Shown one piece after another: positions 25,501 through 36,480 of a stretch of DNA of 64,000 bases. Source of the DNA: Corbicula japonica (taxonomy: Eukaryota > Mollusca > Bivalvia > Venerida > Cyrenidae); NCBI GenBank assembly GCA_038501625.1, contig JAZAYU010000218.1, positions 310,001 through 374,000 on the forward strand, read 5' to 3'. Both the position numbers and the translations under genes were made by a program. Each line of letters opens with the position of its first letter. Positions within the stretch are counted from its first letter, which is position 1. The notes below the pieces were generated by a model. It saw nothing but the letters and a program-made list of their open reading frames with translations, was not told the DNA's origin and searched no databases.

Positions 25501-25586
25501 TTGACAAAAATATCACGTTGCTTCCAGCACGGAAGTGAACATGCCTCCGTTTCATTTGGTGAAGGAGGCAGTGTTTACCGGGCGTG
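22506..25586. mobile_element. 3.1-kb element with about 490-bp terminal inverted repeats
   Basis: The left arm (22,506-22,999) and right arm (25,106-25,586) are reverse complements along almost their whole length. Both start CACGCCCGGTAAACACTGCC. ATATT flanks both ends (22,501-22,505 and 25,587-25,591), a likely 5-bp target duplication. The interior of about 2.1 kb holds a decayed zinc-finger frame and small internal repeats (TTGCTTACATTT with AAGCGTACAT), but no transposase that I can recognise. Confidence 0.85.
24342..24674 (-). pseudogene. Decayed C2H2 zinc-finger reading frame inside the long-TIR element
   Basis: A 110-codon frame carries three to four C2H2-like units: YSICQRRFAS, HKCTICEKRL with NEHG, a poor middle unit, and FRCDLCPKHF at the end. 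Several zinc ligands are missing; for example the first histidine of the second unit is Tyr, and the last unit stops before its histidines. It may be a captured host zinc-finger gene fragment or part of an element-encoded DNA-binding protein. No upstream or downstream exon was identified. Confidence 0.5.
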
Positions 25587-25886
25587 ATATTGTCTAGTTG
25601 TGTTGTGAGCTTTCATTTATTTTCAGCTTTAAAATGATGCACACGATTTATTTTTAGTATATTAATAAATTCATCTAGTAAATATTATCAATAGTCAATA
25701 GTCATTGGTCAACGGTTAATTGACGTAGGTGATAACGTAGTTTACGAACCGGACACTGGTTTATAAATACCTGCAAACAGGACATAATAGTATTAAGATG
25801 TTTACTGTTTACATGCAAAAACTCATTTCCCGTAAAGTGTAAATATAAACACGTAATTTATCACTTACTTAATAGATTGTTGATGG

Positions 25887-25961
25887 TATATAAAGGCAAG
25901 TTAATAAAAAAAATGTAAATAATTGTGTTGTTGATTTAACTAGAAATAAAGACAGTCAAGT
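25887..25961 (+). promoter_or_regulatory. Likely gene C promoter: TATATAAAG box and 5' UTR donor
   Basis: A clear TATATAAAGG lies 400 bases before the start codon, with CAA|GTAAGT about 65 bases downstream. A possible acceptor (TTTATTTTTAG) precedes the start codon at about 26,265. All four paralogs have an AG acceptor-like site close before ATG, so a 5' UTR intron is plausible. Confidence 0.4.
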
Positions 25962-26290
25962 AAGTAGAAAGAAAAGAGATATTTCAAGCTATAAGAATGC
26001 TACTAGATATGACAAATGGACTCGCATTTTTCTTATAAGCAATTGCGGTTTGTTTTGGTGTTTTTATAATAATTAATAATTTTTGTTTTTACCTTAATTG
26101 TGGCTTTGTAGTGGTTGTGAAAAATATAAACAAAATATTGCTGCTTTTAATTTTTAGTTTCTATACTACAGCAATTACCAAAAGCATTTATTACCATATA
26201 AATATACCTTCGCTTATATGTGATATTCTGATTTCGTTTAACTCTTTACACTGTTTTATTTTTAGTTAACGTATTTGTAAGTCATAGAAA

Positions 26291-26450
26291 ATGATCTTGT
26301 TACTAGCGAGTCTTCTGATCGTTTGTGGAAGTTATATCACAAACGCCCAGTCTCTGATGCCACCGAAATGTGCAGCGATGTTTTGTATGGCACCAGACTG
26401 TCCGGATGCCTACGTTCCTCCTGGAGAATGTTGCCCAATCTGTCCAAAAG
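26291..26450 (+). CDS. Gene C exon 1: signal peptide + VWC C-module
   Basis: MILLLASLLIVCGSYITNAQ signal peptide, then PPKCAAMFCMAPDCP and PPGECCPICPK. Donor GTAAGG. The frame runs on into the intron, which is not coding. Confidence 0.9.
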
Positions 26451-29400
26451 GTAAGGATTCGTACAATTATCTAGTTAAAACCATCCAGTCTGTTAATATT
26501 AAATAATTATTAGTTAAGAAACCAAATGCCTTGGTTATGTATGTAAAACATCTAAATGCCGTATTTAACAAGTATAAGGCGTTAAGGGCCAACGACACTC
26601 CTCCCCTGCACGTTCATCGATAAAAAGAAAATTTTTCTTTACTGTGTGTTACCATTTGCAAAATAAAAAATTATAGTGTCTCTAGCTGGGAGCGAACCCG
26701 CACCGTCACGGCGACAGCGCCTAGCCATGCAATTCTTGCGACGCAACCAACTGAGCTAACCGGGACAACGCCAAAAAACGTTGATCGGATAGCCCTGATA
26801 TACGTAACAATCACCGCATGACATCGGTAACGGGTTAATTTTACTGATAACAGTACTGACTTTATTTACGGGGAGACTTTTTTCGGCCGCCACACTGCAC
26901 AAATAGCGCTACTGTGAATTTCAAATGATAGTGTCTCTAGCTGGGAGCGAACCCGCACCGTCACGGCGACAGCGCCTAGCCATGCAATTCTTGCGACGCA
27001 ACCAACTGAGCTAACCGGGACAACGCCAAAAAACGTTGATCGGATAGCCCTGATATACGTAACAATCACCGCATGACATCGGTAACGGGTTAATTTTACT
27101 GATAACAGTACTGACTATATGTACGGGGAGACTTTTTACGGCCTCCACACTGCACAAATAGCGCTACTGTGAATTTCAAATGATAGTGTCTCTAGCTGGG
27201 AGCGAACCCGCACCGTCACGGCGACAGCGCCTAGCCATGCAATTCCCGCGACGCAACCAACTGAGCTAACTAGATACATTTTATTTAGTAACACTCATTT
27301 GTGCAATGTTTCATTGAACTGCATTTTGCCGTTATCGAGAATTTGATAATTTTCTTTTTATCGATAACGTGCAGGGGAGGAGTGTAGTGGGCCCTTAAAT
27401 GAATTAGGTAAACTTTGTATGAACTTGTTGAGTATAGATGTTAACACTGGTCCGGTTCTGAAGCTGCAAAAGTGCTATTTTTTTCATTCTGAACCAGATG
27501 CACATCTATAAATATACTGAAAGAAGTAAGTTTAGCAAATAAATTAACATAATTAAGACATCATAGAAGATATTCAAAATGAAATACCTTTTTAGTTGGC
27601 AATAAAAAATACCTGATTGATTTCACATGGAATACATGACAAATCACTAAAAATAAAAATAATCAAAACTTTTATGTAATAAGAAGCTATTTTTTTATTG
27701 AAGGAAGATGTGTTATGTTCAATTTATATACTTGCTAAACTTTATTCTTTCAGTATATATTATTTTAGGTTTGTCTGCAATCTTTACAATTTTAAGTATA
27801 TTTAAAAATTGAATTGTGTACCCGCTGGTTAAGCTATCATTTATTCCAACATTTCAGATAAGCCTGGAAATTGTCCTCTACTGGGCACTGGTTTTTCCGG
27901 AATTTGTGTTGAAATGTGCAGCAGTGACAAAGATTGTGCACTTGACTATAAATGCTGCAGCAATGGGTGTGGTCATACGTGTCAGAAACCCGCGGGAGGA
28001 GGTAATTTTGCTTTCAAACTTCACGGAATGCAACCAAAAAGCTGGTTTAAACATCCAGTGTGCCTAAACGGTTTGCTACTGACCTTTCCAAGTAAGGTAA
28101 CCACTTTAGAAATTAAAGTGGTAATGCATTTTAACTGATAAAGTATGAATGACTTCATATCAATTTGAAACAAGCACTGTGATTAAGATCCGGAACACTG
28201 CCACCATTAAGGCTATTTCCGGTTTTCATCAAATGTCCCAACTGTCGCCTACTAAAACATTCTCTAACGTTGATCAACTAAACAGTAGTCTAACAGTGCG
28301 TATTGAATGAAATCATATAAAAAAACTTTTAATTCCTTAGTAATTAAAGTTTTCTTGACACGACAAAAAAGTGAGACAGCTTTTAACACGTTTTGCCTTC
28401 GACATTTTTGCTTTTTTGTTCTGTTGCTTTTGTTTCTCTATCAAATAGTTAGCTTTTAAATTTTAGCAGCAGATAAGACAGTATGTAAGTTACTCAAAAT
28501 TGTGAGAAAGTATTAAGTGCTATTTTGCCATACCCAATGGTTTCAGTTTCATCAATGTAATAGCTAGGGTGAATATGGTAACTTTCTAATGACGTCCAGT
28601 TTATGTTGAAACATTGAATAGTTCACTAGTTAGACTTACATTATCTCTATCTTTTTAGATATAGTTAAACCTGGAAAATGCCCTCGACGTGGTGCTGGTA
28701 TTTTCGGTATTTGTGTTGAAATGTGCAGCAGTGACAAAGACTGTGCACTGGACTACAAATGTTGTAGCAATGGATGTGGTCATACATGTCAGAAACCCAC
28801 AGGAGGAGGTACTTTCACTTCTAAATATTGGTTTGGGTACTTAGTTAGACGTTTTTTTCCACCAGTTTCAGCAATGGCTCTGATTACATTTGATAAAAAC
28901 AAAGGTTTCTTTTAGCTTTATGAATTGTAACCGCAGATTTATAAGCTAGACCTTCTTCTTTACTACTGACAGATGTTAGGGACATCTGTACAAAACGCCG
29001 GGAATTTAAACCACATTGCGATGAAGCCGTAATTCGAATTCGCACCCCCAACGGGGTACAGAGCATTATTATTAAATTTATTTTTTTTTTAAATGTGGAT
29101 GTCAGGCGTTTATATCTAATTCCTGGGCCCTTATAGATGTATTGATAAATTCGTTATTATTGATCATTACATCTGAGTTATCTCTTAAGTTATGCTGCAG
29201 TTAAAATATTTTTATCTAATTGTTTTTCTGATTGTTCATCAATACGCGCCTCTAAGGTTTCTTAATTTTTGTCTTACTTTTCACAGATCCATGTAATGCA
29301 GTGTTATGTCCCAAACTGAAATGTTTCAATCAGTATACACCACCTGGAGAATGCTGTCCGAAATGTGGTTCGATATTCCCACCGAAACCAGGTTAGCTGT

Positions 29401-30828
29401 GTTGCACGTTTACATATGACGTTTTTTTTTAAAGTTTTACTATGTCGTAATAAAATTTATTTTCTTTATAAACACTTCCAAAGTCATATTTTATTGTTGT
29501 ATGTTTTAATTTTAAAAGAAAATGGCAACATGTTGTTTCTGATCCCTTAACAAACAGAAAGAGTTTAATTAATAAATCCTGATGAAGGCGTAAGCCGAAA
29601 CGTTGAAACATCCAATAAAATAATTTTAATCGAGTTTGATATTGGATATTGGATAAGACATTTTTTATTAACAAGTTAGCCACATTTACCACATTGACCA
29701 CTAAAATCCAATTTTAAGTGATTAAGCATAGTAGAACTACAGTTAGATTTTATTCGATACGTGTGTTTTCGCAAATAAATCTATTTCAAATTTATTTCAC
29801 CTGAATGTGTCAGGCGTCTACATCAATTTCCAGAGCTCCAAATTTCTCACTTGCTTAACAAAGCTCTTCGAAAAGCAAAACTCAGTGTTTACACATATGT
29901 TTGATTTTCTCTATTGATTTGAATATTCAATATAAAATAAATGAAAATTTAGACCTGAGTTATCTGTTAAGTTATGCTGCAAAAGTTAATATTTATATAT
30001 TTTTTTCCTCTGTTTGTTCATTAATACGCGCCTCTGAGTTTTCTTAATAACTCAACATGCTTTCCACAGATCCATGTGATGCAGTTTTATGTCCCAAACT
30101 GAGGTGTTTCAATAAGTATACACCACCTGGAGAATGCTGCCCGAAATGTGGTCCGATATTCCCACCGAAACCAGGTCAGCTTTGTTGCACATAACACTTC
30201 AGTAATTTTACTGTTACTGTCGCAATATAACCTCTTCTCTTTATCAACACAATTGAAAATCGTTTGTTGGTTGTTTTACTCTTTAAAGAAAATAATTTAA
30301 CCAAAATTCAATTTTGTATTTTCTAATGCATGAACTTATGTATGACAAAAGAAGTTTTAAATTGCCGTTCAGTGTCTCTTAAAGGTCTCACCGTATTTCA
30401 CTTCAGTGTAGATATTAGTTTGAAATACCTCTCTTGATGGTATTATGCTAAAATCAAGCCAAACGATATGTAATTTTTGTGGGTGGCATCATATAGGCAT
30501 ACTATCCGGTTTTGGTGATACGATGGTAGATACGGTTTGTGTCTCGCATGGTTGGCTAGGCGCATGGTCTTGTGGTTATCTATACATATACATGTAACAT
30601 ACAAACCGGTTTCACCACTAAACTTCAATCACATTAGATTACACAGTAGAATTGCAGTTAGATATTATTCCCATGTGCGTGTATTCGCAATTTAATCATT
30701 TTCAAAAGTCTTTTACCTATTTATTTTCAGACTGCACGAGAGTAGCTTGTGCTATGGTTGCTTGTGTTGGAGAATCGTACATTCCACCAGGAGAGTGCTG
30801 CCCTTCATGCAGAAATATAATGATCTAA
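26291..30828 (+). CDS. Gene C: secreted two-WAP protein with duplicated modules, 253 aa
   Basis: Six exons join in frame: 26,291-26,450; 27,858-28,001; 28,659-28,808; 29,287-29,391; 30,070-30,174; 30,731-30,828 (TAA). Module order is signal + VWC-C, WAP, WAP, VWC-C, VWC-C, VWC-C. Unlike B and D it has no VWC N-module. The two WAP exons and the two middle VWC-C exons are close duplicates of each other. Both middle VWC-C exons end with the same linker IFPPKP. All introns are phase 1, which is what allowed the duplications without breaking frame. All cysteines are present. Predicted secreted, disulfide-rich; possible protease inhibitor or antimicrobial by family, not shown. Confidence 0.9.
26673..26770 (-). 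repeat. tRNA-like unit 1 of 3
   Basis: Minus strand: A-box-like TTAGCTCAGTTGG, B-box-like GGGTTCGCTCCC, as at 2,605-2,704. A degenerate tRNA fold, not a clean tRNA. Confidence 0.6.
26928..27025 (-). repeat. tRNA-like unit 2 of 3
   Basis: Essentially identical to unit 1, 255 bases downstream. Confidence 0.6.
27183..27272 (-). repeat. tRNA-like unit 3 of 3
   Basis: Same unit, 255 bases on, broken off at its 5' end (minus sense) where the terminal sequence of the element begins. Confidence 0.6.
27858..28001 (+). CDS. Gene C exon 2: WAP module
   Basis: [42 protein letters not shown]. 144 bases, 1-1 symmetric. Confidence 0.92.
28659..28808 (+). CDS. Gene C exon 3: WAP module, duplicate of exon 2
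   Basis: From ICVEMCSSDKDCALDYKCC to the end it is identical to exon 2 at protein level except one residue near the C-terminus (A to T). The N-terminal loop differs. 150 bases; offset 801 from exon 2. Confidence 0.92.
29287..29391 (+). CDS. Gene C exon 4: VWC C-module
   Basis: [35 protein letters not shown]. 105 bases, 1-1 symmetric. Confidence 0.92.
29575..29640 (+). ncRNA. Hammerhead-core-like motif in a retroelement remnant
   Basis: CTGATGA, then the small hairpin GGC-GTAA-GCC, then GAAAC (29,579-29,600) matches the conserved core order of a hammerhead ribozyme (CUGANGA, stem II, GAAA). Such motifs are known from Penelope-like elements. I cannot close stems I and III convincingly, so this may be only a retroelement 3' remnant with a core-like string. 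It lies in gene C intron 4. Confidence 0.35.
30070..30174 (+). CDS. Gene C exon 5: VWC C-module, duplicate of exon 4
   Basis: Differs from exon 4 at only four or five of 35 residues (for example KLRCFNKY versus KLKCFNQY). Offset 783. About 270 bases of upstream intron are duplicated with it (AATACGCGCCTCT in both). Confidence 0.92.
30731..30828 (+). CDS. Gene C exon 6: terminal VWC C-module and stop
   Basis: DCTRVACAMVACVGESYIPP, GECCPSCRNIMI, TAA. Acceptor TTATTTTCAG. Confidence 0.92.
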
Positions 30829-30886
30829 ATGTCTTATGGTGACAGAGAAAAGTCTGAACATGTGTCTTCAGTGAAGACAAAAAGAA

Positions 30887-31025
30887 TACTACACTCACCA
30901 AAAGTTCTAATTGTCAATTTTCTCTCTATTTTTTTTTAATTCAAACGACATATTATATTTTATTAATTAGCAACATTTTTGAAACGGAACTATTGATGAC
31001 CTTATATAACTTTGGGTAGTGTAGT
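30887..31025. mobile_element. MITE family 2, short copy (139 bp) after gene C
   Basis: Ends TACTACACTCACCAAAAGTT and, inverted, AACTTTGGGTAGTGTAGTA. A deletion derivative of the elements in introns of B and D, 58 bases after the gene C stop codon. Confidence 0.7.
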
Positions 31026-31149
31026 ATAATTCTAGATGAAACAGGATTTAGTTACGTGTATTGGGATTAAGTTGTGTTGTGATAAAAAATATTAAATTAT
31101 GACACCACAGAAGCATTGAAAACAGAAGACTTAGCTTGATTTGTCGCTG

Positions 31150-33100
31150 TAGAAATGTTTAAAATGTTCATTTCAAAAGAAATGGCGACCAGTGCTGACC
31201 AATACAAAAGAAATAAAGCATGCGGATACGATACAGTATACTATAAAAATCTTCTATTTGGCGGCCCAATTATAACTAAAACCATCACAAAACTATTCAG
31301 AGCTATGTCTTTCTTTGCTAAATACCAATTGATCTAAAAAGAGGTATAATAATTACCATATTTAAAGGTGGAAACAAGTGTAAGAGTGATCCAAACAGTT
31401 ACCGAGCAATATCCCTCTGTTCCTCAATATTAAAACTGTTTGAAGAAGTATTGTTGCTTCATATCGAATGCGAACAACCAATTACCGTTAACGCATTACA
31501 AGGTGGGTTTCAGAAAAACGTCAACTGTATTATGACGTCATTCCTGCTAAGGGAATCCATCTATTACGCCAAGGAACACGGTTCGAAGCTGTATACCTAT
31601 TTCCCAGACGTACGTCAATGCTTCGATCGCGTGTCTCACAGCGTACTGATGCTGAAGTTGTACAGAACTGGCATCAACAAGTCTGTATTTGAAATCATAC
31701 TTAACAGGTTCAAAGATGTGTACAGCTGTGTTAAATCACAAGGTCATACGTCAGAATGGTTCCCAGTATTACAGGGAACCAGACAAGGTCAAGTCCTGAG
31801 TCCTAGACTCTACCTCTTCTTCGTAAACGATCTGGTGAACATTTTAGACTCTTCCGAACACTGCCTTAAGATTCAGGGGTCAAAGTACGGATGTCCCACC
31901 TCGGCCGACGACATGGTATTAGTGAGTTTAACTAAACGCGGCCTTGATAACATGATAGACATTTGCTTTAAAAAATCTCTTTCAGAAATATCTATATAAC
32001 GCACAAAAAAGTAATGTCGTAATATTCAACGAAAATAAAAATGAATTCGAAAACAATAAACGACAATTCAAACTCGGACATGAATATATTAAAGAAACAG
32101 ATAAATATGTACATCTGGGCGTCCCATGTAATAAATACATGACACTAAATGAAAATATTTATCTTGCATGCACCAAGATACGTAAAACTTATTACAGTTT
32201 AGCCGATTGCGGTGTCCATAAAAATGGGTTGCATCCTCTGTCTTCAAAACACCTCTATGAAACTGTTGTTTTGTCCAAAGCTCTATACGGCTGTGAATTG
32301 TGGTGACTTGACCGATTCTCAAATTTTATCACTTGAGCGTGCTCACCGACACTGCGTCAAAAAACATGCAATCTGTGCACCAGTCTAGGAGAACCGATGT
32401 TGCGCTTAGCTCAATGGGAATTTTATCTATAGAATTTGAAATTGATAAACGAAAATTACTTCTATTTGGTCAACTTGGTAACCTTGACACAACGAAAAGA
32501 ATCAAAACTTTATTTATTTCGAGACTTTTCCAGTTTATGATTAAACCAAGAAAAGCACAGGGTTTTATACCTGACCTTTATAGGATCTTCGGAAAATACC
32601 ATATAACGCACATATTCTTAGATTTTTACCACAACGGCTTATTTCCTCCCGCCAATGTGTGGAAACGGCTTGTTAAAACAAGTATAAGAAATTTAGCTTA
32701 TCATGAATATCGAACAAGGCTTTTATTAGAGAATGACCTCAAACAGTTTTATTATATTCATAACGAAATCTTACCTTTTAATTTATGGCGTTTGAGTCAA
32801 TTATATCGTGATACACTACCTTTTTGTAAAACAGTCAAGTTCGCCCTAGGACGCTACTTCTCAAGAAAATATCTTACTGTTTGTCCGGCTTGTAAGAGGT
32901 TAACTGACTCTGTTGTTGAACATTTGATTCTTTTTTTGTATCATAAATGATTTGAATCGTCATAACCTATGGTGCTGTGTTCATGAAACACTCGGAAATG
33001 TAAACTTTGAAAGTTATTGCAATTTGCAACCACATGATCAAATAATTGAAATGTTTACGGGTTTTATTTTATTCGATTTAGATGAAAAAATCTAAATAAG
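31150..33100 (+). pseudogene. Decayed, 5'-truncated non-LTR retrotransposon (RT region)
   Basis: RT-like sequence runs across several frames. The first 180 codons (31,451-31,999) include QGTRQGQVLSP and SADDMVL, where the usual Y of the YxDD catalytic box is S. The frame then shifts (32,000-32,305, ending ALYGCELW) and shifts again (32,333-32,950), with a C-terminal CPAC...EHLILF zinc-knuckle-like end missing its last ligand. At least three breaks make it non-functional. No endonuclease or ORF1 remains. Confidence 0.85.
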
Positions 33101-33229
33101 ACTTATGGCAAAGACTTGTAGATTGTTACATTACATGTGCAAACCTTTGGTTTTTACTAATAAATAAGTGATACTAACGATGAGTTCATGTGCTTTATTC
33201 CTTTCTTACTATTTCGTTTCGAGTAAGGG

Positions 33230-33345
33230 AGAACTAGTGGGACATGAATTTACTAGTTGACCGATTGGTTGGTTTATCGATTGATTGACCGATTCATAAA
33301 CTAATCGACTGGTAAGTTGATTGATTGCTGATTGGCTAATTAATT
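33230..33345. repeat. Degenerate TTGATTGA / GATTGGTT repeats
   Basis: Short ATTGATTGACCG-type units in both orientations; simple-sequence origin. Confidence 0.6.
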
Positions 33346-33427
33346 GGTTAAATCACTAACTGATAAGAATCCATCAGATAAAAAGATTATAGCCAATAAA
33401 CCTAAAATAAATCTTTATTTATAATTT

Positions 33428-33678
33428 GAGGCACGTCACGGGAAAAGGTACCTTCGGTCATTTTTAGTGATATTTTAGTTCTTTCTAAATTTAGAAAGAA
33501 CTTACAACTTTAAATCAATTTCTTATAACTAGAATGTGATTTTGTTACACATTTGGACAATAAAATGGTATTTTAACCGCGAAATGCATAATAAATAATG
33601 TAGTCTGCTCAATTTTATGACGTCATTTCAAAGATTGACGTCAACTGTCCGAAGGTACCTTTTCCTGTGACGCGCCCC
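33428..33678. mobile_element. MITE family 1, copy 2 (251 bp)
   Basis: Same ends (GCACGTCACGGGAAAAGG / CCTTTTCCTGTGACGCGCC) and same interior as 5,791-6,040. Confidence 0.85.
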
Positions 33679-33699
33679 ATTTATACTCTAAAAGTATGT

Positions 33700-33897
33700 A
33701 AACACCTAATAGTGGCGTTAAATTCACCTTTTTGTTCATTTCTTAATGTTGTTTGTTTGCTTGTTGTTTTTTGTGTGTGTATTTATTTTCCTTATATACG
33801 TGTTTGTACATATAACATATGCTTGTCTGTAATTTGTTCTTTTCCTGTAACTTTATACGTTCTCCTTTGGAGGAATAAAAGATTATCTATCTATCTA
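33700..33897 (+). repeat. Probable LINE 3' end with (ATCT)n tail
   Basis: Ends GGAGGAATAAAAGATTATCT followed by ATCT repeats: a poly-A-signal-like AATAAA and a 4-base tail, as in some LINE 3' ends. Only the 3' end is present. Confidence 0.35.
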
Positions 33898-34444
33898 CAT
33901 CAATCCACCTCTTTTTAATAGAACGTTTGTTTTCTTGAAAACATAATGTCCGTTTACTGATATTATTCTTTTCTGTCAAAATATGCGTAAATCTACCTTC
34001 AAAAACGCATTAAATAAAAAACACCACGTTTTATGTATATGGTAATGAACCGTTCTTGAGCCTTCTCCCGTCCGTGAGGCAGTTTTATCAACAAAAGGAA
34101 GGTTCCTACAATAGTTGGGGTGGACTGGGGGATGATAAGGGATGGATTGGGGGTCAGATTAACTCCATTGCTTCCACTTGTTTTAATGTCTGTTATATAT
34201 ATCAAAGTTATTGTACCAGTGTGAAATGAAACAGTCGCAAATTCCTACATCTTATTTAGAAATAGCTTTATTATATATAAAAAAATCAGATTTCTATTCA
34301 TAAAGATCTAAAATCGTATGCATATGTATTACTGCAAAAAACATTTGAATAGAGTATTGATGACTTGTTTTAATTACAATAAATTTGAAAAAAAATTACC
34401 GTTTTGATTTCCTATTAATTTCTTAAGTGTAATGTTGATGCACC

Positions 34445-34690
34445 ATCAAACATGGTTTAACCCCCCCCCCCCCCCGTGGCAAAAACGGTTTCGTCGCTGA
34501 CTGTTCCAAGACGTTACCCCTCAGGTTCATTTTAATTCGTTAATTGTTATTCGGTGTTATATATGAAATACCTGGATCTTTTGATAAACCCATGCTCTCT
34601 GTTCCTCTCTACTGTTTGGCTGGTTTGGCTGTGTGGTGGGGGCCTATGTTTTTTGGGGTGTGGCTATTCCTAATGTGCATAATTCATTTT
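34445..34690 (+). repeat. Penelope-like 3' tail copy, with C-run
   Basis: ATGGTTTAA, a run of about 18 C (34,459-34,476), GTGGCAAAAACGGTTTC, CTGTTCCAAGACGTTACCCC and TGTGGCTATTCC align in order with the tails at 35.8-36.0 and 44.8-45.1 kb. Confidence 0.6.
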
Positions 34691-35394
34691 TTCCAAACAA
34701 AACGGTAACTGTTTGGTTGTGAAACTGCTAATTTAAAAACATATTCCCGAAACATTGAAAATAACATTTAAAATGATATATTCCAGTTATAGTAATGAGT
34801 TAATTTCTAAGACCTTTTGAAGACTGACGAACAATTATCGTACGTTTTGAAATCCGTAATTTTAAACTGAACATGTATTTTAAAATAAAATCTGGGTATC
34901 AATGATTAACTTGCAAATGATGATTGTGATATTGAAACTGACTAAATATGTCTTCAACATCGGCAATCAGCAAAACCGTGGAGTAAAATAATACGTGGAA
35001 TCACATCAAATAACGTCCATACATATGTAAGGTAGAGCCACGGGTTCTAATCCACGAGAAACAGAAACTGTAGAATTGACGCTTACTTGACAGCTATGTG
35101 GTCATAAGTAAGAGTAGATTTGTCTTTTGATAAAATTTAAACTGTTAATTACAGCCATCATATGTATTTTGTAATTGATGGGACTCTTTACAATTTGAGA
35201 ACTACATGTATCTATTAAAGTTTAATTTGAAATGCAAACAGAAATATGTACAGCATAAAATGTTAAACAATAAACACCTATATTATGTTAACCACAAACA
35301 ATACGATGTTTAACGGCATCTAAGATAGTGTCATTCCTTAACAAATCATCCTTCGAGATTAATGTTTTATTATGTAAATCAGCACAACAATATA

Positions 35395-36030
35395 CTAAAG
35401 AACCTTACCAACATGATATTTTACAGCGCTCTGCAGGCCTGGTGATTAACCCATCTACAGTTGATCATTATGCTTACCTCTTTGGTTGCATGACGGTGGC
35501 AGGGGTTTAAGAGTTTATGAAGGTTTATGGGGAAATCTTTTCTTAAAAGAACCTAGAAGCTCGATTCGTTTCTTTTATCCCTGTCAACGTGTTCTTGCTG
35601 ATTTTACTCCAGGAGCTCTGGTCTCTGTAAGGTCATTGAGTACCTACCCTTTGGCTTTGCAATGCTATTAGCTTCTTATGTTCGCTTCAAAATTTAACTA
35701 TATGTTGTTATGTTTTTTTTTCAATAAACTCTTTTTTAATATTCTCGCATTATTTTTTTTCACAGCCCATAGCATTTCTTGTTGGGGCAAGTGTGAGGTT
35801 GGTGCACCATAGAACCTGGTTTTAACCTACAGTGGCAATTTGTTTTGCCACTTACCGTTCCAAGGCGGTATCCCCAAAGGTTCTTTTTTTCGTTAATTGT
35901 TTGTGGCGTCCTTTTTAAGTTGACATACTTATATAAAACATGCTCTGTCTCTTTTCCTCTCTTCTATTTCGCTTCGTGAGGAGGCTGTGTGTTTTTAGTG
36001 TGGCGATTCCTGATATGCATATATTACTTT
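35395..36030 (+). mobile_element. Penelope-like element 3' end, truncated copy
   Basis: Starts at YQHDILQRSAGLVINPSTVD and continues through the same non-coding tail as the element at 42.8-45.1 kb (GGGGCAAGTGTGAGGTTGGT, CAAGGCGGTATCCCCAAAGG). 5'-truncated, no RT core. Confidence 0.75.
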
Positions 36031-36469
36031 TTAAACGATTTCATTATGTTTATTGTGGTCAACAAAATAAAAAACGTTCATTCGTGAAAAAAGGAAACTT
36101 CATCACAAAATGTAGAGTTTCTTCTCTGAACATAAATATGTGGAATAACATCACTCTCATCCTGTATTTAGTACATAAATACATTGCCAAACGAAATTTA
36201 GATTAGCGCGTTGGTTTTCTTCTTTAATCATAATTAAATAACTTAAGTTATGTTTTATTATCTAAACGACAACTTATGCACATTATTTATTACCTATCAT
36301 GAAAACAGAAGGTGTTCGCATAAGAATGGAGAGTATTATAAATTAATAAAATTATAACCTTTAAAATGGTAATAAATCATGACATGTTTCATTTGCCTGC
36401 GGAATGCATTCGACTTATTAATATTAAATGTTGTTTTGTGGATTAAGTGTAACTTACTTCAGGATTAAG

Positions 36470-36480
36470 GATATAAAAGC
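36470..36480 (+). promoter_or_regulatory. Possible gene D TATA box
   Basis: GATATAAAAGC lies about 900 bases before the gene D start. A TTTCTTGCAG acceptor stands 22 bases before that start, so a 5' UTR intron would be required. Confidence 0.3.

Larger units (their letters stand above)
26586..27394. mobile_element. TTAA-flanked non-autonomous element 2 (809 bp) with three tRNA-like units
   Basis: Inverted ends of about 45 bases start GGGCC, share ACTCCTCCCCTGCACGTT and end ATCGATAAAAAGAAAATT. TTAA flanks both sides (26,582-26,585 and 27,395-27,398). The interior is a tandem array with exact period 255: tRNA-like units start at 26,673, 26,928 and 27,183. There is no transposase; it is probably mobilised in trans by a piggyBac-type enzyme (inferred from TTAA). 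It lies in gene C intron 1. Confidence 0.85.

Noticed and set aside
26866..27069. 67-codon minus-strand frame
   Set aside because: Lies across the tRNA-like tandem unit; no protein family signal.
26673..27272. CRISPR-like array
   Set aside because: Period 255 with tRNA-like units inside a transposon in eukaryotic DNA; no short spacer pattern.
35486..35671. Short frame ending LALQCY, repeated at 44,529
   Set aside because: Lies in the Penelope-like 3' region; similarity between copies comes from element duplication, and coding status is unproven.
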